Assembly: GCF_001657475.1 (NCBI RefSeq)
Contig: NZ_LXEY01000006.1
Coordinates: 1 to 64,000, forward strand
Direction of reading: 5' to 3'
Length of the DNA stretch: 64,000 bases
Source: Enteractinococcus helveticum
Lineage (GTDB): Bacteria > Actinomycetota > Actinomycetes > Actinomycetales > Micrococcaceae
The notes under the pieces are model-generated. The model saw nothing but the letters and a program-made list of their open reading frames with translations. It was not told the DNA's origin and ran no database searches. The position numbers and the translations under genes were made by a program. How positions within the stretch are numbered: the first letter of the stretch is position 1; each line of letters opens with the position of its first letter. This document shows, piece after piece, positions 44,039 to 52,130 of this stretch.

Positions 44039-44491
44039 GTGAAAAAGATCGGGATGTTTGTCGTGGGGATGTTCCTCTTAGTCGGCACGTCTTGCGCATC
44101 GCCCGACACCACGGCAGGTGAGGGTTTCAAGGGTGATGTACCAGGTTCGGCCTACTCGCGTGATGGGATGTGGGCGGCGTTTGCCGACTGGGAGGAACGC
44201 ACCTTCTACATCACGACACTGGGTAGTTCTAACTGCCCACTGATTGCCCAACCCCTCACGGAGGCTGCATACCCTCAGGCCCCTATCACCGTCGCAACCC
44301 AGCGCCGCGAGGATGAAGCCGGATTTTGCACAGCTGACCTACAGTCATACACCTCTAAAATCGCAATGCCGGACCATCTGGAGTACAGCCTCGAAGTGGA
44401 AATCCGCCTCCAGGGCTTCCCCGACAGCATTACCCTGGATGGTGACGACTCAGAAACATCCACGGACCAGGCTCCTGAGTATGACTGTTAA
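44039..44491 (+). CDS. Lipoprotein of unknown function
   Basis: The 150-residue protein has a lipoprotein signal (KKIGMFVVGMFLLVGTSC, Cys20). The mature part contains AFADWEERTFYITTLGSSNCPLIAQPL and a second Cys pair (GFCTADL, final YDC), suggesting disulfides. GTG at 44039 has GAAAG eight bases upstream. The family is not recognised. It belongs to a cluster of small envelope proteins with similar size and layout. Confidence 0.65.
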   Translation: MKKIGMFVVGMFLLVGTSCASPDTTAGEGFKGDVPGSAYSRDGMWAAFADWEERTFYITTLGSSNCPLIAQPLTEAAYPQAPITVATQRREDEAGFCTADLQSYTSKIAMPDHLEYSLEVEIRLQGFPDSITLDGDDSETSTDQAPEYDC

Positions 44492-44515
44492 CTTCATTTG
44501 GCGGTTTCTCGCAGG
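44479..44515 (-). repeat. Dispersed repeat family 1, copy C
   Basis: On the minus strand, CTGCGAGAAACCGCCAAATG, then AAGTTAACAGTCATAC, aligns closely with copy A. It contains the stop codon of the lipoprotein gene at 44039. Confidence 0.5.
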
Positions 44516-44587
44516 TTGATGTGGCGATCTGCCCGACCGAGAAGAACAGGAGTCAATACTGGAAGTCAGGGGCTCACCGTTTCTGGT

Positions 44588-44621
44588 GGTGATACTCAAA
44601 TGCACTGCTTCGACGGGTGAG
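44588..44621 (+). repeat. Dispersed repeat family 2, copy 1
   Basis: GGTGATACTCAAATGCACTG, then CTTCGACGGGTGAG, matches the sequence at 45222-45255 at most positions. The two copies flank the lipoprotein gene at 44647-45150 in direct orientation. Confidence 0.5.
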
Positions 44622-44646
44622 TTCTTCGTACCGCTGAGGTCGGGTG

Positions 44647-45150
44647 CTACTGGGCGGCAAGGTGGTCGTTGATGCGTTCGAGATCTGGGTCGATCTCGCC
44701 GGTGAAATCATCGGGCAGCAATTGTGCGGTATGTGTGAGAGTTGGTGTATCGATTTGAAGTCTCAGCCCGTGGGCAGCGAAATCTTCTGATGGGGCACAA
44801 GAAATCCCAATGGCCCAGTCATCCGGGTGATCAGCTAACGGCGTGTTATCCAGCACCACACACCAGTTGTCATCGTCATCACGGGCTGCAAATACGTTAA
44901 AGTTCTCGGCTGCGTCAATGAGCGTGAAATTCGTTAAGCCTTGTCCCTGGTAGCCAGGATGATCAGAGTCTTGCCCAACGTTGGTGACAGTAGCAGAGAA
45001 GTCATTGATAAAGGACGCCACGTGCGTCGGGATGTCTGCCTGTGCTTGCTCTTCGTTCATGAGCGATAATTCTGGCTCTGCAGTCCCCGTACATCCGACC
45101 AATAGCAGCCCAGAAAAACCCATGAGCGACAAAAGCCGTTTTTTATTCAT
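44647..45150 (-). CDS. Lipoprotein of unknown function
   Basis: The 167-residue protein has lipobox LLVGC (Cys20). The mature domain has FNVFAARDDDDNWCVVLD and a later DWAIGISCAPSEDF, two Cys spaced like those of the lipoprotein at 48294 (VARGADNPKNEVCLV...VASGC), so the two likely share a fold. Function is unknown. ATG 45150 follows AGGGGG closely. The gene is flanked by inverted copies of a short repeat. Confidence 0.65.
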   Translation of the reverse strand: MNKKRLLSLMGFSGLLLVGCTGTAEPELSLMNEEQAQADIPTHVASFINDFSATVTNVGQDSDHPGYQGQGLTNFTLIDAAENFNVFAARDDDDNWCVVLDNTPLADHPDDWAIGISCAPSEDFAAHGLRLQIDTPTLTHTAQLLPDDFTGEIDPDLERINDHLAAQ

Positions 45151-45221
45151 ACCCCCTAGTCTGATCTGCACTTCCCGAGGAAACAAGACCCCATCGAAGC
45201 TTGTACCTGTTCATGGCTCGT

Positions 45222-45255
45222 GTTGATACCCAAATGCACCGCTTCAGGTGGCGAG
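45222..45255 (+). repeat. Dispersed repeat family 2, copy 2
   Basis: GTTGATACCCAAATGCACCG, then CTTCAGGTGGCGAG, is the second copy of this repeat, 634 bases from the first. Confidence 0.5.
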
Positions 45256-45389
45256 CTGATGATGCTAATGAGTGTGAAACCAGGTATACCCTTTTACGCC
45301 CTTATCTATTCGTCGTGGCCAGCCTTGGCTTCTAAGTGGTGTATTTAGGTAGCAACAAGTTCAGTGACGGCAGGCCGCCACATGAAGCT

Positions 45390-45440
45390 GCGAAAAGCCG
45401 TCAAACAAAGTTGAGAGTCACACTATGTGTCACATCCACC
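45390..45440 (+). repeat. Dispersed repeat family 1, copy A
   Basis: CTGCGAAAAGCCGTCAAACA, then AAGTTGAGAGTCACAC, resembles copies at 46752-46800 (same strand), 44479-44515 and 43986-44023 (opposite strand). It lies just upstream of the serine recombinase gene. Confidence 0.5.
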
Positions 45441-45471
45441 CCTGCGCGACGAGTATTGCTACAGTAGGGCC

Positions 45472-46065
45472 ATGCCACATGCTTTGGGCTACGCCCGAGT
45501 CTCCACCGGGGATCAAGATGCTCGATTACAACACGACGCGTTAACCGCTGCCGGGTGTTATCGGATTTTTACCGACACTGCCTCCGGCGCATTACAGTCC
45601 CGACCCGAACTCGACAAACTGATGGACCAATTGCGCCCCGGCGACACCCTGGTGGTGTGGCGATTGGATCGGTTGGGTCGTTCGATTCGACATCTCATTG
45701 ATCAGCTGGCCGAGCTCCAAGCACAGGGGATCGAGTTTCGATCCTTACAGGAAAACATTGACACCTCCTCGCCCGGGGGTCGGCTTATCTTTCACATCTT
45801 CGCGTCGCTGGCGGAATTTGAACGTGATCTCATCCGAGAGCGCACCAACGCCGGACTAGCTGCGGCTCGTGCCCGTGGCCGCACCGGAGGCCGCCCATCC
45901 CGGCTTACGAAGGATCAATTGACCACCGCCCGAAAACTCTACGACCAACAAGAGATGACCGTCGCTCAAATCGGCGAAGTCTTAGGCGTGAGCAGATCCA
46001 CCATTTACCGGGCGCTTCGTCGTGATCCGGAATTCACGCCCTCACAACATCGCCGATCAACATGA
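45472..46065 (+). CDS. Serine recombinase (resolvase/invertase family)
   Basis: The 197-residue protein has the N-terminal catalytic domain with the nucleophile Ser in GYARVSTGDQD, the conserved Arg motif VVWRLDRLGRS and the long E helix (FHIFASLAEFERDLIRERTNAGL), then a C-terminal helix-turn-helix (MTVAQIGEVLGVSRSTIYRAL). It is a Tn3-resolvase/Pin-type enzyme. ATG 45472 is preceded by AGTAGGG. No transposase is adjacent. Similar short repeats flank the gene and its neighbour, possible crossover sites. Confidence 0.9.
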   Translation: MPHALGYARVSTGDQDARLQHDALTAAGCYRIFTDTASGALQSRPELDKLMDQLRPGDTLVVWRLDRLGRSIRHLIDQLAELQAQGIEFRSLQENIDTSSPGGRLIFHIFASLAEFERDLIRERTNAGLAAARARGRTGGRPSRLTKDQLTTARKLYDQQEMTVAQIGEVLGVSRSTIYRALRRDPEFTPSQHRRST

Positions 46066-46148
46066 CCACGCCCTGAAGCTGCTAATTCCCGGACTCAAGA
46101 CTGAGCATCAAATCGTTCAACCACCAGATTGTTTTGAAGGGCAACATC

Positions 46149-46544
46149 ATGACGGATAAACCAGATTACTTGGACACTCGGCGTGAGGAGTTGCTCGAAC
46201 AGTACGAGCAAACCTATATGCCCAAGGTTCTTGCCGCACAACGACGGCTCCGAGCCATGGGCAGAATCACGAGAGAAGTAGCCGTGCAAGCGCTTGCGAC
46301 CATCATCGGTGGGGCAGTTTTAGCTGGCGCTGCCGTCGCAATTGGTTGGCTTGGGTCCGACCCAACGTTGAGGGCATACGGCGGCAGTGGAGCTATCGCG
46401 CTCGTTCTGCTCTTAATCATGTCTATTTGGACTGCTGCAAGACCGTTAGACACCAGTACTGATGCAACTCTTGCAAGGCAACTACGAGAATTGGATGCGT
46501 TAATTGCTGAAAGGGATAAACGACGGGCCGAGGAAGCAGAATGA
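46149..46544 (+). CDS. Two-helix membrane protein
   Basis: The 131-residue protein has a charged N-terminus (about 45 residues, helical), two adjacent hydrophobic segments (ALATIIGGAVLAGAAVAIGWLG and SGAIALVLLLIMSIWTAA) and a highly charged C-terminal helix (LRELDALIAERDKRRAEEAE). The function is unknown. The ATG has GAAGGG eight bases upstream. Confidence 0.6.
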   Translation: MTDKPDYLDTRREELLEQYEQTYMPKVLAAQRRLRAMGRITREVAVQALATIIGGAVLAGAAVAIGWLGSDPTLRAYGGSGAIALVLLLIMSIWTAARPLDTSTDATLARQLRELDALIAERDKRRAEEAE

Positions 46545-46905
46545 AGCCCCGCTGATCGAGGCGCTGCAATGATTATAAGTCGCGGCGGGGCCATTGCATT
46601 AGGGGACAAAAAATTCTGCTGGACTGCTCATTGGCAGAAGATTTCTGCAAATGACAGCAGCGCAACCAATGGGTAGCTCGATGGATACCGACTCGCAGAC
46701 GACGAAAACGATGCATCAGAAGCCGTAACGAACAAGTCCGCCAATTGAATCTGTGAAAACCGCTAAACGATGGTGAAAGTCACAGACGTGTGTCCACGCC
46801 TTCATGCACGGCAATGTGAAAGGTGCCGTTTTGCGAGCCTCTTGTATTACTTGCTTGGTACGGTAGTGTGTTATTTAGATGATACAAATGGTGAGAGGTG
46901 AAGGC
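46545..46905. other. Intergenic region with repeat copy B
   Basis: No gene is supported in these 361 bases. At 46752-46800 lies copy B of the dispersed repeat (TGTGAAAACCGCTAAACGAT, then GGTGAAAGTCACAG). A weak promoter for the next gene may lie near 46860-46880. Confidence 0.45.
46752..46800 (+). repeat. Dispersed repeat family 1, copy B
   Basis: TGTGAAAACCGCTAAACGAT, then GGTGAAAGTCACAG, is in the same orientation as copy A, about 1360 bases away. The serine recombinase and a membrane-protein gene lie between them. Confidence 0.45.
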
Positions 46906-47823
46906 ATGTTGTGGCTTCTGCTGTTGATTCTTGGCCCCTTGATTTTCGGACTACTTGTTGCCTTTACATGGTGGTTGTTGCGTCGCAGGGCTGGGTTGCT
47001 TGGTCGCAAACATCGAGCCATTGCCCTGATAGTTGGCCTATTTTTGTTCCTGGGGATCACGGCGGAACGGTTGATTCGCGAACCTTGGTTATTGCCGTTT
47101 GATCTCTATTGGACGGACCTAGACTTGTTTTTGGGTATTCAGTTCGTGACGCCATTGCTGCTGGGGATTATTGGCTTAGCTGTTCTGGTTATTCCGTTGC
47201 GTTCACGTTCTGGCGGTGGTGTTGCTTCATTAGCCCCACGAACACCCGCAAGCTTTAGCCGTCGCTCATGGATGGTGGTGCCGGTAATGGTGCTGGCAGT
47301 CGTCCTCGTGCTGACGATCATTACGGGGATGGCTTCAGAACCGGATCCTTCAACGGGGCGATACACCATGTATTTCGTCGATGTCGGCGCAGAGTATGGC
47401 ATGGGGACAAGCATTTATGGGTGGTTCCACTCTGTTCCAAGCCTGATCCTGCTCGCGATGTTGGCCGCAGGCACTGTTTTGAACCTATCGCTGATTGCTC
47501 GGCCTGGTTTTGGGGCGGATTACGATGAGGACTTTCGAATCAGGACCATACGTACAAGTAATGTCTTAGCGGTTACAACGGGTGCATTATTTGTGCATCT
47601 CGGGGCGATTCTCGACTCAATTGCGCGGACGGCTTCGATCCAAATGCAATTCTCCGTTGGAGGGGAAGCCATCAGCTCTTGGACTTCCTTTGCAGCCCTT
47701 GGCCCGGCACTCCAAATCAGTGCCGGTATCGCCGTTGGGGTAGGCGTTGCTTATTGGCTCTCGATTGCCTTATCTGCGGTGCCGGTTCGTCAACTGACTC
47801 GAAGCAGAATCTTAGTATCATGA
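46906..47823 (+). CDS. Multi-pass membrane protein, coupled to a GntR regulator
   Basis: The 305-residue protein has about seven hydrophobic helices, starting with MLWLLLLILGPLIFGLLVAFTWWLL, and a short cytosolic loop with DYDEDFRIRTIRTSN. The family is not recognised. ATG 46906 has AGAGGTGAAGG just upstream; the frame is open to 46879. Its stop overlaps the GntR start (ATGA), so the two are translated together, as in YtrA-type systems where the regulator controls its partner membrane genes. Confidence 0.65.
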   Translation: MLWLLLLILGPLIFGLLVAFTWWLLRRRAGLLGRKHRAIALIVGLFLFLGITAERLIREPWLLPFDLYWTDLDLFLGIQFVTPLLLGIIGLAVLVIPLRSRSGGGVASLAPRTPASFSRRSWMVVPVMVLAVVLVLTIITGMASEPDPSTGRYTMYFVDVGAEYGMGTSIYGWFHSVPSLILLAMLAAGTVLNLSLIARPGFGADYDEDFRIRTIRTSNVLAVTTGALFVHLGAILDSIARTASIQMQFSVGGEAISSWTSFAALGPALQISAGIAVGVGVAYWLSIALSAVPVRQLTRSRILVS

Positions 47824-48209
47824 TTACTCTGTCGGGATCTACTCCACCCGCGGATCAGATCCGCGATCAGATCCGCGGTTTGATAGTTTCCGGGCGGATC
47901 GCTGCCAACGATCGATTACCATCAGTTCGTCAGCTTGCCAAAGACCTCAACGTTGCTCCTGGCACTGTCGCCAAAGCATATAAAGCCCTGGAATCTGAAG
48001 GATTTCTGATTGCTCGCACCGGTGGAGGTACCCGTGTCAGTCCACACGCAACCACCACGCCAAGACCTGTCTTAGATGCAGCACGTCACCTGGCCGGCAT
48101 TGCTACGGATTCTGGCACGAGTCTCGACGAGACCATCCGTATAGTTCGTGCGATTTGGCCAGAACGACAGACTATAGAGCGAGAGGCTGGACGAGAAGTA
48201 ACGCAGTAG
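47820..48209 (+). CDS. YtrA-subfamily GntR regulator
   Basis: The 129-residue regulator has an N-terminal winged helix (PPADQIRDQIRGLIVSGRIAANDRLPSVRQLAKDLNVAPGTVAKAYKALESEGFLIARTGGGTRV) and only a short C-terminal helical part, the layout of the YtrA subgroup. These repressors usually control membrane or ABC genes in their own operon, here the upstream membrane protein and perhaps the following lipoprotein. Confidence 0.88.
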   Translation: MITLSGSTPPADQIRDQIRGLIVSGRIAANDRLPSVRQLAKDLNVAPGTVAKAYKALESEGFLIARTGGGTRVSPHATTTPRPVLDAARHLAGIATDSGTSLDETIRIVRAIWPERQTIEREAGREVTQ

Positions 48210-48293
48210 CACCAGTAATATTTCACAGACACGATCAAGATGGCACAGTTCTTATACTCAAACTTATCCTCAACAAGAGAGGGCTGAAATACC

Positions 48294-48749
48294 ATGCGCA
48301 AAACCAAAGGAACCCAGGTCGCTTTGCTTATATGCGTTGTTGCACTATTCGCGGGATGCACATCCAGTGATAATGCTGAGAAGGGAGTGTCAGCACTCGG
48401 CAGCGACGCTTCAGCACATCAGATTCCAGAAGCCGTAGAAGCACAGGATTACCTAGCCGCAGATTCAGCACGATATCTCGGCGATTATGGCGATAAATCT
48501 TACTATGTAGCACGAGGCGCAGATAATCCTAAGAATGAAGTATGCTTGGTCGAATTTGAGCCTGACAGCGAAGAAGTCGCCAGTGGTTGCTCTGATCCTA
48601 CGCCTGGTTGGGCGGACCTGATTGTAATCCTCAAGAGGGGTGAATCGCCCTCAGGGATCGCATTAGTGCGCGATAATCCTTCGGAGACAGATCTTGAAGA
48701 AGCAGGATGGTCGAAGATTGCCGACAACCTCTGGCACAAGCAAGAATAA
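48294..48749 (+). CDS. Lipoprotein of unknown function
   Basis: The 151-residue protein has a lipoprotein signal with lipobox LFAGC (Cys22). The mature domain has ARYLGDYGDKSYYVARG, EVCLVEFEPDSEEVASGC and a C-terminal ETDLEEAGWSKIADNLW. Two Cys may form a disulfide. The pattern is similar to the lipoprotein at 44647. GAGAGGG lies upstream of the ATG. Function is unknown. Confidence 0.7.
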   Translation: MRKTKGTQVALLICVVALFAGCTSSDNAEKGVSALGSDASAHQIPEAVEAQDYLAADSARYLGDYGDKSYYVARGADNPKNEVCLVEFEPDSEEVASGCSDPTPGWADLIVILKRGESPSGIALVRDNPSETDLEEAGWSKIADNLWHKQE

Positions 48750-48855
48750 TCTTCCGCCGACCCTGATGTGAGGACCACCGACTAGCGGCTTGTGTACCGC
48801 GATTTTCGTTTAGGTCGAGAATGAATAATTGAAGCCGCCAGGACACCTATTTTGG

Positions 48856-50037
48856 ATGAATATCGACGAAAGTATTATTAATGGTTACCAACAAAGCCAT
48901 GATCCGTCTCCCGTTAAACGGGATAACCCGTCACTGACTAAGTATAATACCGCCGTCGCTTCCGGGGAATATCAACAAGATCGTCAATACATTGCGTTAG
49001 TCGATGTCAACGCGATGTACGTGTCCTGCGAACGAGTCTTTGACCCCAGCTTGCACAACCGACCAGCCGTGGTGCTGTCGAATAACGATGGGTGTGTCGT
49101 AGCCAGGTCTGCCGAAGCCAAAGCCCTTGGCATCCCGATGGGGTATCCCTGGTTCAAACTCGAAGCCACCGCCAAGCAACACAATTTAGTTGCAAAATCA
49201 AGCAATTACGAGTTATATGGCGATTTAAGTTCGCGCGTCATGGGCATCTTGGCCAGGTTTTCCGCGTGGATCGAAGTGTATTCCATTGACGAAGCGTTTT
49301 TAGGTTTACGCGGTACCTTAGACGAGCTGCACGCCGTGGGCCAGCAGATCAAAGCCGAAGTCTTGAAGCTGACCGGCCTGCCGGTCTGTGTCGGGATCGC
49401 CAAAACCAAAACTTTGGCCAAAATTTCGAATGAGGCCGCCAAGAAGGTCAATGAGCTTGGGGGAGTGTGCGTCTGGGATCGGGTCCCTGAGTCCACCCGC
49501 GACCATGTGCTGCGCCGTTTACCTGTGATTGAGGTTTGGGGGATTGGTCCCCGCGTGACCAGGCGCCTCAACGCGATGGGTATCTTTACGGTGGCCGACT
49601 TTCGGGACACTGACCCGGTGCTGATCCGTGAGAAGTTTTCGATTGTGCAGATGCGGACCCTGTTGGAGCTGCGCGGGACACCGTGTATCCCGTTGGAAGA
49701 AGCACGCGAGATTAAAGACCAGCTGATCTACTCGCGGAGTTTTGCCGAGCGGGTCACGACCCGCGAGGACATGGAGCAAGTGCTCAGCATTTATGCGCAA
49801 ATGGCTTCCACCCGCCTGCATCGCCACGACCGGGAGGCCAAGGTGCTCACCGCCTGGGCCATGACGAGTTACTTCAACGAGGACCAATCCCATCACCCCG
49901 CAGTCACCGTCGCTCTGCCGGGCTATAGTGCCGATCCAGTGGTGCTGACAAAAGCAGCTAAAAGCCTGCTCTCCAAGATCCGGCCCGGCACACGCTACGC
50001 CCTGATATCGACGCGTCCACTACGGCGCGGGCGTTGA
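48856..50037 (+). pseudogene. Y-family DNA polymerase (UmuC-like), C-terminus replaced
   Basis: The frame encodes about 393 residues of a UmuC/DinB-type translesion polymerase. Present are the catalytic [26 protein letters not shown] and [17 protein letters not shown] motifs, the helix-hairpin-helix [11 protein letters not shown] and most of the little-finger domain ([12 protein letters not shown]). At about KIRPGTRYA the match ends and 12 unrelated residues follow. UmuC proteins normally continue another 30-50 residues, including the clamp-binding region, so activity may be reduced. In the next frame the sequence is the end of a TetR gene, so the junction is a recombination point near 49995. 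The start ATG 48856 is tentative. No umuD is adjacent. Confidence 0.8.
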
Positions 50038-50186
50038 TCTACCTGTTCATTGGTGCGCAGGTCAGTTCATACGTCACCGATGGTTGGCAGTCCCTGCCGG
50101 AGAACATCGAAACCGCCGTAGCCGCCGTGCTGCGGAATCTTGCTCCGCCGTGTAAGCCTCGACCTGCAGTTTCCTTTTCACAGTGA
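49995..50186 (+). pseudogene. C-terminal remnant of a TetR-family regulator
   Basis: In the frame after the UmuC break the sequence reads [14 protein letters not shown], then SSYVTDGWQSLPENIETAV and AAVLRNLAPP, which looks like the last helices of a TetR ligand-binding domain. No DNA-binding part is present. Confidence 0.5.
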
Positions 50187-50213
50187 TTGTTCCTATCCAT
50201 AAGGACGATTGAT

Positions 50214-51672
50214 GGCTCTTCCGTATTCAGAGTGCGTAAGTGGGTGTTTTCTCGGCGTGGTGAGGTCGGGGTGTAGGTGAGCCTTGGGTGGAAAATGGAG
50301 CTGTTACCTCTACCGTTTTCACACCCAAGGCTCACTATGAAATCTACCTGTTCTTCCTGCCCTGTGGCAGATGTTATTTGCCGGACCGTTGAGCTGGGGC
50401 TCACTATCGAGGGCGCGTTCATCGGCGAGGGCGACATCACTGTCATCAGGGCGCGGCCAATCGAGGTCCTACCGTTCTGTCCCGCGTGCGAGGCCGAAGG
50501 TGTGTTGCGCGATCACGTCACCCGGGAGTTGACTGATCTGCCCGTTGCTGGTCACCCCTGCCGGTTACACGTGCGTCTGCCCCGCTATCGGTGCGTGGGA
50601 GAGCAGTGCCCGCAAGTGATCTTCCAACACCGGCTGGAATGCGCAGAGCCCGGTGCGAAGCCCACCAACCGGTGCACCAGGTGGATCCTGCAAAAACTCA
50701 GCGCCTCGAAGATGAGCGTCAAGGCCGTCGCTGACGAGCTCGGCTTGGGGTGGGACCTGGTCAACCGCCTCGCCCTGAGGCGCATTCGCTCGTTGGTGTA
50801 TGACGATCCCAGACACCTGGAAGGAGTGAAAATCCTGGGGGTGGACGAGCACTGCTGGTCCCACGTGCGCGGGAGGGGCAAGGAGACGTACGCGACCATC
50901 CTGGTCGACCTCACCCCCGTCATCGAGGGCACTGGGCCCTCGCGGTTGTTGGACGTACGTCCTGGCCGCTCGAAGAAGGTGCTGGCTACATGGTTGAAGG
51001 AACGCACTCCTGCGTTCCGCGACGGCATCAAGGTTGTCACCATGGATGGGTTCGCCGGCTACCACTCCGCCACCGTTGCTGAGCTGCCAGAAGCGATTCC
51101 GGTGATGGACCCCTTCCACGTGGTGCAACTGGCTGGGGAGAAACTGACCTTGTGCCGGCAACGGCTGCAACAGGCCACCACCGGTCACCGGGGCAGGAAG
51201 GACGATCCGCTATACAAGGTAAGGAAGACACTGCTCACCCGCCGCGGGTTGCTCACCGAGCGGCAGCACCTGAAGGTGGCGAACCTGTGGGCTCACCACG
51301 ATGATCATGTGGGACTGCAGGTGACGTACTTGGTGTATCAGGACATCATCGACGCCTACGCCCACCCGAAACGATCGGTCGGTAAGAAGTTGATGCGCAA
51401 GGTGATGGACACCATCCGCAAAGGACTGCCCGCCGGGCTGGAGGAACTCGCCCAACTCGGGCGCACCCTGTGGCGCAAACGCAAACAGGTGCTGGCGTTC
51501 TTCGACCACGGCGGCGCTTCCAACGGCCCCGTCGAAGCCGTCAACGGCAGGTTGGAACACCTACGCGGCATCGCCCTAGGATTCCGAAACTTCGACCACT
51601 ACGTCCTACGCTGCCTCATCCACTCCGGCCAACTCACTGAACGAATCAACGCACTCTAAAAACGGAAGAGCC
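50214..51672 (+). mobile_element. ISL3-family insertion sequence with 8-bp target duplication
   Basis: The inverted ends are GGCTCTTCCGTATTCAGAGT and, from the right, GGCTCTTCCGTTTTTAGAGT. The flanks are CGATTGAT at 50206-50213 and again at 51673-51680, a perfect 8-bp duplication, as expected for ISL3. The higher G+C than the surroundings and intact ends point to a recent arrival. Confidence 0.93.
50337..51659 (+). CDS. ISL3-family transposase
   Basis: The 440-residue transposase has an N-terminal Cys-rich zinc-binding region (CPACEAEGVLRDHV and YRCVGEQCPQV) and a DDE core with KILGVDEHCWS, VVTMDGFAGY and a Glu near the end (SNGPVEAVNGRLEHLRGIALGFRNFDHY), typical of ISL3. The frame is complete, so the element may be active. 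Confidence 0.95.
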   Translation: MKSTCSSCPVADVICRTVELGLTIEGAFIGEGDITVIRARPIEVLPFCPACEAEGVLRDHVTRELTDLPVAGHPCRLHVRLPRYRCVGEQCPQVIFQHRLECAEPGAKPTNRCTRWILQKLSASKMSVKAVADELGLGWDLVNRLALRRIRSLVYDDPRHLEGVKILGVDEHCWSHVRGRGKETYATILVDLTPVIEGTGPSRLLDVRPGRSKKVLATWLKERTPAFRDGIKVVTMDGFAGYHSATVAELPEAIPVMDPFHVVQLAGEKLTLCRQRLQQATTGHRGRKDDPLYKVRKTLLTRRGLLTERQHLKVANLWAHHDDHVGLQVTYLVYQDIIDAYAHPKRSVGKKLMRKVMDTIRKGLPAGLEELAQLGRTLWRKRKQVLAFFDHGGASNGPVEAVNGRLEHLRGIALGFRNFDHYVLRCLIHSGQLTERINAL

Positions 51673-51879
51673 CGATTGATGGCGACCTTCTGATCCTGAA
51701 TTACAGGATTATCTCAACCGTATAAACGAAAGACGGAGTGCAGGATGAACAGTTCATAACAAATCATCAGATGATTGTCTCGTCTGCAACTAACGGCCGA
51801 GGCTCGGGCCTCTGTGTGGGTCGGGCTGATGCGTGGGTGAGCGGTAAGGCCATTCCTGCCGTAACCATTCGGCGCGCTC

Positions 51880-52077
51880 GTGGGCGAGCTGAGCCGATGG
51901 AAGTATGCGCCGCAGGATCGCACTACGGATTACTTCGATGACCTCTTGTTTGAAGTGCCGGGTTCGGCCGATGATTTGAACCGTGCACTGCGTCGTGGGC
52001 TCATAGACGATGAGCTGTACGACGAGGTCGCGGATCGCCTCGAAGCGTTACAAGCGCGTTCATCTCCGGGTCAGTGA
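51880..52077 (+). CDS. Short acidic protein or gene fragment
   Basis: The 65-residue frame from GTG 51880 (GELSRWKYAPQDRTTDYFDDLLFE...) is rich in Asp and Leu and predicted helical. There is no family match and no good RBS; an in-frame stop lies shortly upstream. It may be the tail of a decayed gene. Confidence 0.35.
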   Translation: MGELSRWKYAPQDRTTDYFDDLLFEVPGSADDLNRALRRGLIDDELYDEVADRLEALQARSSPGQ

Positions 52078-52130
52078 GAGTGTCAGGCATCACCTGCATG
52101 ACATTTCCTTTCCAGCGCGACCCGATGCTG

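Noticed and set aside
46145..46545. Phage holin next to the serine recombinase
   Set aside because: Two helices with charged ends fit a holin loosely, but there is no lysin gene or other phage gene nearby.
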